Part shown: positions 5,566-9,430 of the stretch, piece by piece
How positions within the stretch are numbered: the stretch's first letter is position 1
Layout: each line of letters opens with the position of its first letter
Assembly (NCBI GenBank): GCA_021813025.1
Contig: JAKAME010000051.1
Span: 1 to 9,430 of the forward strand
Source: Microcaldota archaeon
Lineage (GTDB): Archaea > Micrarchaeota > Micrarchaeia > Anstonellales > Anstonellaceae
Length of the DNA: 9,430 nt
Direction: 5' to 3'
Made by a program: the position numbers and the translations under genes
The notes under the pieces: generated by a model
Database searches by the model: none
Told to the model about the DNA's origin: nothing
What the model saw: only the letters and a program-made list of their open reading frames with translations

Positions 5566-6576
5566 ATGATTATCGGACTCACTGGCGAGAACTGCGCGGG
5601 CAAGGACACCCTCGCGGAGCATTTGCGCAAGAAGGGCTTCGTCCATCTTTCCCTCTCAGACGTCATCCGCGACGCGCTGGCGGACGAGGGCAGGCCCCTC
5701 ACGCGCGAGAACCTCGTGGCGAAGGGCAACGAGCTGCGCGCCAAATACGGCTCGGGAGTGCTGGCCGCGCGCCTCGCCGCCTCCATGCAGAATGGAAAGC
5801 ACTACACTGTGGTGTCCATCCGCCATCCTGCCGAGGTGGAGGAGCTGCGAAAGCTGCCAGATTTCAAGCTCGTCTACGTTTCGGCCGAGCCCGCAGTGCG
5901 CTTCTCGCGCATGAAAGCAAGAGGCAGGGATGGCGACCCGCGCACCTACGAGGCTTTCCTGCGCCTCGAATCAGCCGAGGCCTCGAACAAGGACCAGTCC
6001 ATGCAGCAGCTGCAGACGGTCATCAAGATGGCCGACAAGCGGCTGGAGAACAGCGGCGACCTCAAGACTTTCTACGACGCGGCCGACCACCTGCTCTCCG
6101 CCCTCTCCTCGGAGTTCAAGATTGACCGGCCCACCTGGGACCAGTATTTCATGAGCATAGCGAAAGTGATTTCCAGCCGCTCAAACTGCATGAAACGGCA
6201 GGTGGGGGCGGTCATCGTGCGCGACAAGCGCATAGTCTCCACGGGCTACAACGGCACGCCGCGCGGGGTGCGCAACTGCAACGAGGGCGGGTGCAGGCGC
6301 TGCAACTCGTTCGCCGAATCCGGCACCAAGCTTGACGAGTGCATCTGCTCGCACGCCGAGGAAAACTCCATCGTGCAGGCGGCCTACCACGGCATCTCAA
6401 TCAGGGGCGGCACGCTCTACACCACCTACTCGCCCTGCCTCAACTGCACCAAGATGATTCTCAACGCCGGGCTGGACGAGGTGGTCTACAACGAGGCCTA
6501 CCCGCTTTCCGGCGAGCCCATGCGCCTGCTGGGCGAGGCGGGCATACGCACGCGGCAGCTGGTCGTGAAACCATGA
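5566..6576 (+). CDS. P-loop (d)NMP-kinase-like / dCMP deaminase fusion
   Basis: A 336-residue two-domain protein. Residues 1 to about 185 form a P-loop kinase-like domain: Walker A GENCAGKDT (7-15), then SLSDVIRDALADEGRPLTRENL and GNELRAKYGSGVLA (about 29-66), which resemble the archaeal UPF0200 kinases. VVSIRHPAEVEEL follows at 82-94 and the Arg-rich lid-like RMKARGRDGDPRTYEAF at 115-131. The GKDT motif recalls T4-type dNMP kinases. Residues about 188-336 form a dCMP deaminase with GAVIVRD, the GYNGTPRG substrate loop, HAEEN (His263, Glu265) and PCLNC (Cys291, Cys294), which make the catalytic zinc site. Cys238/Cys243/Cys246/Cys259/Cys261 suggest a second structural zinc, as in T4 and yeast enzymes. 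The deaminase converts dCMP to dUMP for thymidylate synthesis. The 3' end overlaps the next gene by ATGA. The role of the kinase half, phosphorylation or allosteric nucleotide sensing, is unknown. Confidence 0.85.
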   Translation: MIIGLTGENCAGKDTLAEHLRKKGFVHLSLSDVIRDALADEGRPLTRENLVAKGNELRAKYGSGVLAARLAASMQNGKHYTVVSIRHPAEVEELRKLPDFKLVYVSAEPAVRFSRMKARGRDGDPRTYEAFLRLESAEASNKDQSMQQLQTVIKMADKRLENSGDLKTFYDAADHLLSALSSEFKIDRPTWDQYFMSIAKVISSRSNCMKRQVGAVIVRDKRIVSTGYNGTPRGVRNCNEGGCRRCNSFAESGTKLDECICSHAEENSIVQAAYHGISIRGGTLYTTYSPCLNCTKMILNAGLDEVVYNEAYPLSGEPMRLLGEAGIRTRQLVVKP

Positions 6577-6839
6577 AAGTCATGACAGAAGAAGGAGCCA
6601 AGCTCGATGCGTTGCGCCGCCGCTTGGGCATGATAAGCCTTGCCAGCACCCTCTTCACCTGCGCCGTATTCGTCGCAGTGTGGTGGATATTCCTGCCCGG
6701 CCTGCCCCTTTACGTGCCTGCGATTTTCACGCTCATCAGCCTGCTTCTCTGGGCGGTTCTGGTGAGGCCGTCAATCGACAATTTCGCGCGAAACAAAAAA
6801 GCGCCAAGCAAAAAACAAGCGCCAAGCAAAAAACGCTGA
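6573..6839 (+). CDS. Small two-helix membrane protein (unknown function)
   Basis: An 88-residue protein with no recognised family. A charged N-terminus (MTEEGAKLDALRRRLG) is followed by two hydrophobic segments (about 20-42 and 47-66) separated by LPGLPLYVP. A strongly basic tail follows, ending in the repeated APSKKQAPSKKR. The start is placed at 6573 because its ATG overlaps the deaminase TGA as ATGA, the usual sign of translational coupling. Longer frames upstream run inside the deaminase gene and are not supported. A second ATG three codons in is possible. Position implies co-expression with the kinase/deaminase, but physical or functional linkage is only inferred. Confidence 0.7.
   Translation: MKVMTEEGAKLDALRRRLGMISLASTLFTCAVFVAVWWIFLPGLPLYVPAIFTLISLLLWAVLVRPSIDNFARNKKAPSKKQAPSKKR
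6801..6836 (+). repeat. 18-bp tandem repeat encoding the APSKKQ tail
   Basis: Two adjacent 18-bp units, GCGCCAAGCAAAAAACAA and GCGCCAAGCAAAAAACGC, differ only in the last two bases. A third, degenerate unit may precede them (GCGCGAAACAAAAAA from 6786). The repeat is in frame and encodes the duplicated basic tail of the small membrane protein. The A-runs make it prone to slippage. Confidence 0.75.
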
Positions 6840-6882
6840 GCAGGCCCCAGCGCCTGTCCGCCTTTGGCCGAAACGCTAATTA

Positions 6883-6890
6883 CTTAAAAC
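6883..6890 (+). promoter_or_regulatory. TATA-like box for the lipoprotein gene
   Basis: CTTAAAAC is centred about 25 bp before the ATG at 6911. It supports starting the lipoprotein at that ATG and not further upstream. A purine-rich GGAGAGGGG (6901-6909) abuts the ATG and could act as a ribosome-binding site if transcription began earlier. Confidence 0.45.
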
Positions 6891-6910
6891 CCGGCATCGT
6901 GGAGAGGGGC

Positions 6911-8266
6911 ATGAAACGCACGCTCCCCTCCGGCTCCAATCCCGCACTCCCGCTTCTTGCGCTAATTTTGCCTGCCGCCCTTCTGCTGGCGGCCATTCTC
7001 CTTTCAGGCTGCGCCGTCACTCCGCTGCCCGGCGCTTCCAACGCCTCCTCCAACGCTTCCTCTTCCAGCATTTCCAATCCTGCCCCCGGCACGCCGCAGG
7101 CGGAAGCCCAGGCGCTGAAAACCGAGGTGGAGGGCCTGCAGGCCAGCCAGCGCTCGCTGCAAAACAGGCTCAACGACGAGCTGCGCCGCACGAATTACAC
7201 CGGCGCGCAGGAGTCCATGCAGGCCATGGCGGACCTTTCCGCCCTCCTCGCGCCAAAGCTTGACGAGCTGTGCCGCCGGCAGGACCGCAAGTGCGACCAG
7301 GAGCTTTTTGCCGTGCGGCGCTGGGCCCCCTGCGCTTCCAATTTCAGCATCTATGCAGGCCTGCGCCAGGCTTATCTCGATGCCCATGCGACCCTGCAGG
7401 ACTGCCGCCAGTCATGCGGGAGCGGCGCGGCGGCCGCGGCCTGCCTCTACGGATGCAACCCCGCCCTGCGCGCGCTGCAGGACTCCTGCCCCCCCCTACA
7501 GGAATCCATAGCTTACGTCTCGCAGGCCTGCGGCCCGTCGCTCGACGAGTCGCTTTACACAGACCTGCAGCTTCAGAACATCAACTGCGAGAGCCTTGCC
7601 ATACAGCAGCCCTACCCGGCCCCCGTCAATGCGTCCGGCCGGGGCGAAGCGCCCAGCGTGGCCGGCTCGGCGGCCATTGACCTTAGCGGCGGCGCGTACA
7701 GCACGAAATCCTGCAGCATACAGGTCAGCCCCTCCGTTCTCCTGGCGGGGAAGGACACGCTCGTCACCATCTATGCCTATGCCGGCAGCGGCGAAAGAAT
7801 CACCTACTCCTGCGGCGACGGGGAGCCGCGCAGCGCGGGGAGCGGCGGGCTGCTGGGCCCCACCTCGCGCGTGTGCACCTACAATGACGTCGGCCCGACG
7901 AGCGTCTGGGTGGCGCTGGACGGCTACGTGTGCGCCTCCACCCCGCTTGACGTGGAGTCCCCGAACGTTGCCTTCCACCCGTCCTCCTGCCGCATAGCGG
8001 CCAACTCGCGCAGCATGGGCCGCGAGGGAACCACCACGACCTATTGGGCGTCGCTGCTTGTGCGCCACCAGGCGCAGAACGCGCTGGTGCGCTGGGGCTG
8101 CGGCTCGCAGTCGTTCAACGTGCCCCTGAGCATGTTCTGGAACGGCAGCGACATTTCTGGCGCGCTCAACCTCAGCTGCACCTTCAACGAGTGGTCTCCG
8201 TCCAACGCGCCCGGGCGCGCAAGCGTGGGCGGGCAGGACTGCGGCACGCTCTCTGCCGAGGGCTAA
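6911..8266 (+). CDS. Cysteine-rich surface lipoprotein with duplicated four-Cys domain
   Basis: A 451-residue exported protein of no recognised family. A signal peptide with a long Leu/Ala core ends in the lipobox LLSGC, with lipidated Cys34. A Ser/Asn/Ala-rich linker follows (about 38-62), then a short coiled-coil-like helix (about 63-92) and a Cys-rich helical region (about 117-226) containing C-x3-C pairs at 165/169 and 178/182. The C-terminal half holds two copies of a beta-rich domain (about 268-345 and 360-446). The mature chain has 18 cysteines besides the lipidated one, an even number that suggests disulfides outside the cell. Seven N-x-S/T sequons (Asn44, 48, 95, 144, 240, 411, 420) are possible N-glycosylation sites. 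The start at 6911 is chosen for its signal peptide and TATA spacing; the frame stays open upstream to 6680, overlapping the previous gene. A cell-envelope or binding role is inferred only. Confidence 0.75.
   Translation: MKRTLPSGSNPALPLLALILPAALLLAAILLSGCAVTPLPGASNASSNASSSSISNPAPGTPQAEAQALKTEVEGLQASQRSLQNRLNDELRRTNYTGAQESMQAMADLSALLAPKLDELCRRQDRKCDQELFAVRRWAPCASNFSIYAGLRQAYLDAHATLQDCRQSCGSGAAAAACLYGCNPALRALQDSCPPLQESIAYVSQACGPSLDESLYTDLQLQNINCESLAIQQPYPAPVNASGRGEAPSVAGSAAIDLSGGAYSTKSCSIQVSPSVLLAGKDTLVTIYAYAGSGERITYSCGDGEPRSAGSGGLLGPTSRVCTYNDVGPTSVWVALDGYVCASTPLDVESPNVAFHPSSCRIAANSRSMGREGTTTTYWASLLVRHQAQNALVRWGCGSQSFNVPLSMFWNGSDISGALNLSCTFNEWSPSNAPGRASVGGQDCGTLSAEG
7712..8248 (+). repeat. Two diverged copies of a four-cysteine domain inside the lipoprotein
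   Basis: Copy one covers residues 268-345 (7712-7945), with cysteines at 268, 301, 322 and 341. Copy two covers residues 360-446 (7988-8248), with cysteines at 360, 397, 423 and 444. Matching landmarks are ITYSCGDG against VRWGCGSQ, VCTYNDVGPTS against SCTFNEWSPSN, and YVCAS against QDCGT. Alternating hydrophobic residues suggest a beta-sandwich, possibly Ig- or PKD-like. Confidence 0.6.
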
Positions 8267-8267
8267 T

Positions 8268-8276
8268 GTTTAAAAA
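8268..8276 (+). promoter_or_regulatory. TATA-like box for the 104-residue membrane protein
   Basis: GTTTAAAAA begins two bases after the lipoprotein stop codon and is followed by GCCCGGCGG. Its centre lies about 40 bp before the ATG at 8312, leaving a short leader that includes GAGGT (8300-8304), a plausible ribosome-binding site 7-8 bases before the ATG. Confidence 0.45.
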
Positions 8277-8311
8277 TGCCCGGCGGCCAGTCGGGCTTAG
8301 AGGTTGATGTG

Positions 8312-8626
8312 ATGGCTGACTTGCGCGAAATCTGGCTCTGGCTGCGTGTGTTCATAGTCTCCTTCATAGTGGTGGTCCTGTTCCGCTACTGGCTGGAGGC
8401 GCAAATCAGCTATGACCACAACTGGTCCTCCATCGCGCTCAGCGCGCTCCTTGTCGCAATAGCCATCGCGACGGCGCAGTGGGTTCTGCGCCCGAGGCCA
8501 AAGCCGGCAAGGGCAGAACCGGCCCAATACGTGCTGCCGCCCGCTCCTCCCCCGCCCCCAATGCTTCCGGCGCCAAGACGGGCTGCTGCAAAAAAGAGAA
8601 AAGCCCGCAAAGCCCGGCGCAGGTAA
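8312..8626 (+). CDS. Small two-helix membrane protein with Pro-rich, basic tail
   Basis: A 104-residue protein, family not recognised. It has two hydrophobic segments (about 8-27 and 40-59) linked by an EAQISYDHNWSS loop, a proline-rich stretch (PPAPPPPP, about 76-83) and a C-terminal cluster of Lys/Arg (AAAKKRKARKARRR) that could bind nucleic acid or acidic lipid on the cytoplasmic side. The ATG at 8312 is preferred over one at 8276, because the earlier one overlaps the TATA-like box and adds a polar, poorly coded leader, while 8312 has GAGGT in front. By the positive-inside tendency, both ends probably face the cytoplasm. The layout resembles the 88-residue protein at 6573-6839. Confidence 0.65.
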   Translation: MADLREIWLWLRVFIVSFIVVVLFRYWLEAQISYDHNWSSIALSALLVAIAIATAQWVLRPRPKPARAEPAQYVLPPAPPPPPMLPAPRRAAAKKRKARKARRR

Positions 8627-8690
8627 AAAATAAGAAATTCTTTTCTTTCTCGTTCTCATTTTTTCATCATTCTCTTTCTTTCTCCTGAAA
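8627..8690. terminator. Bidirectional T-rich termination region between convergent genes
   Basis: Between and across the ends of the two convergent genes the plus strand is A-rich at about 8625-8633 (U-rich for the minus-strand transcript) and strongly pyrimidine-rich from about 8638 to 8690, with repeated TTTTCTTTCT and a run of six T. Such tracts terminate transcription in archaea without a hairpin. The pyrimidine tract also encodes the last residues (QEKERE) of the DHH protein on the other strand. Confidence 0.5.
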
Positions 8691-9430
8691 CCTGTTGATT
8701 TCCTCAACCAGCTTCAGCGCGATTTCCTCCGCCTTCTCTGCCCGCACGCTCGCGCCGCCCACGGGCGCATGCCCGCCCCCGCCGATGCGCTTCATTGCCG
8801 CGCCGACGTCGAACGCGCTTTTCTTCCCGTATATGTTATGGCCCACGGAAATTTTGCACAGCTCCTCGTCATCCTCGCTTGGCAGCAGGCGCACCGATGT
8901 GCGGGCTGACGGGAACAGGGCATACACAAGGTAATTGTTTCCCCTCGGCAAGTCCGGCCTGCCTCGCAAATCCGAATACGCCACAGTGCCCATCATTTTC
9001 GTATGCTCGCTCAGGATTTGCCCGAATTTTTCCAGCTGCGCCCCCACCTGCGCCGCGCGCGCGGCCACGGGCGGCTCGGCCAGAATTGCCCCTATGTCCG
9101 GATTCTTGCGTATGAGGCCGATGACGAGGCGGCGGTATTCGTCATCCTCTTTTTTCGGAGCGTCTGTTTCAAGCGTGTTGGAAAGCAGGAACCAGCCGGT
9201 GGGCTTTCGCGCCTGCTCCAGCGGCACCTGCCCTGAGTCTATCTTGTCCACCTCTTCCAGCGCCTGGCGGTATTTTTCCAGGAAAGGATTCTCGTAATAG
9301 TCGAATATCACGCGCGCGGCGGACGGGGCGATTGCGAATGCACCCTCGAATTTCCGCCCCTCTTTCGGAGCCGAGGAGGCGTGGTGGTCGAACCACATGC
9401 CCGCGCGCGCGTCATAGGGCAAATCCAGTT
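8667..9430 (-). CDS. DHH/DHHA1 family phosphoesterase (partial, 5' end outside window)
   Basis: About 254 C-terminal residues of a DHH superfamily protein; the frame is open to the right edge, so the N-terminus with the first metal-binding DxD motif is missing. Near the left of the visible part is WFDHHAS, the DHH signature that coordinates manganese. Close to the end is RIGGGGHAPVGGASV, the glycine-rich DHHA1 substrate-binding motif. The family includes NrnA-type oligoribonuclease/pAp phosphatases, c-di-AMP phosphodiesterases and RecJ-like nucleases. The length and spacing resemble the NrnA-like group, but substrate cannot be fixed from this fragment. The middle region is predicted mostly helical. 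The gene converges on the small membrane protein gene. Confidence 0.85.
   Translation of the reverse strand, partial: LDLPYDARAGMWFDHHASSAPKEGRKFEGAFAIAPSAARVIFDYYENPFLEKYRQALEEVDKIDSGQVPLEQARKPTGWFLLSNTLETDAPKKEDDEYRRLVIGLIRKNPDIGAILAEPPVAARAAQVGAQLEKFGQILSEHTKMMGTVAYSDLRGRPDLPRGNNYLVYALFPSARTSVRLLPSEDDEELCKISVGHNIYGKKSAFDVGAAMKRIGGGGHAPVGGASVRAEKAEEIALKLVEEINRFQEKERE

Noticed and set aside
6680..6910. N-terminal extension of the lipoprotein frame back to 6680
   Set aside because: It overlaps the coupled small membrane gene, lacks a signal-peptide character and would bury the signal sequence. A TATA-like box lies about 25 bp before the ATG at 6911.
7496..8068. A 190-codon minus-strand frame opposite the lipoprotein
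   Set aside because: The translation is Arg/Ala/Gly/Val-rich without recognisable motifs, as expected of an antisense shadow in GC-rich DNA. The plus-strand frame has a signal peptide, lipobox and duplicated cysteine domain.
8635..8690. Polypyrimidine tract as a possible repeat element
   Set aside because: The tract is irregular, not a periodic repeat, and is explained by termination plus the Glu/Lys/Arg codons at the end of the DHH gene on the opposite strand.

Overview
The window reads as archaeal DNA, most likely from a small-genome DPANN-type lineage (Micrarchaeota or Diapherotrites would fit; this placement is inference). The signs are TATA-like boxes about 26 bp before the start codons of genes with almost no leader, short intergenic gaps, ATGA gene overlaps, T-rich stretches instead of hairpin terminators, and typically archaeal families: a UPF0200-like kinase domain, an RNase J-like beta-CASP protein and a DHH phosphoesterase. 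A bacterial-type gyrA, known in several archaeal groups, enters at the left edge.

Layout. 3-371 (+) is the 3' end of gyrA. 425-1303 (+) is a ten-helix EamA-type transporter, visibly more AT-rich than the rest. 1395-2744 (+) is an RNase J-like metallo-beta-lactamase/beta-CASP hydrolase. It converges, with a 9-bp gap, on a leftward cluster. Read in its own direction that cluster is maf (5431-4868), a hexapeptide acyltransferase (4844-4353), a DUF1405 membrane protein (4339-3650) and a second EamA transporter (3653-2754). The acyltransferase promoter lies across the maf stop codon. From 5566 rightwards come a P-loop kinase/dCMP deaminase fusion, an 88-residue two-helix membrane protein overlapping it by ATGA, a cysteine-rich lipoprotein with a duplicated four-cysteine domain, and a 104-residue two-helix protein with a basic tail. 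At the right edge, on the minus strand, is a DHH/DHHA1 phosphoesterase that continues out of the window.

The centre is the 134-bp divergent region between maf and the deaminase fusion. Both genes act on the nucleotide pool: Maf removes non-canonical NTPs, and dCMP deaminase makes dUMP for thymidylate. The region carries three same-direction copies of a short repeat, each containing a TATA-like core followed by a C-rich CCGGC block. The fusion joins a P-loop with a GKDT motif, as in phage T4-type dNMP kinases, to a complete two-zinc-type dCMP deaminase. Its layout recalls both yeast Dcd1 and the bacterial antiphage deaminases AvcD/DcdV, and it is the most interesting gene here. No RNA genes, CRISPR arrays, insertion sequences or att sites were seen. 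No intergenic stretch exceeds 300 bases.
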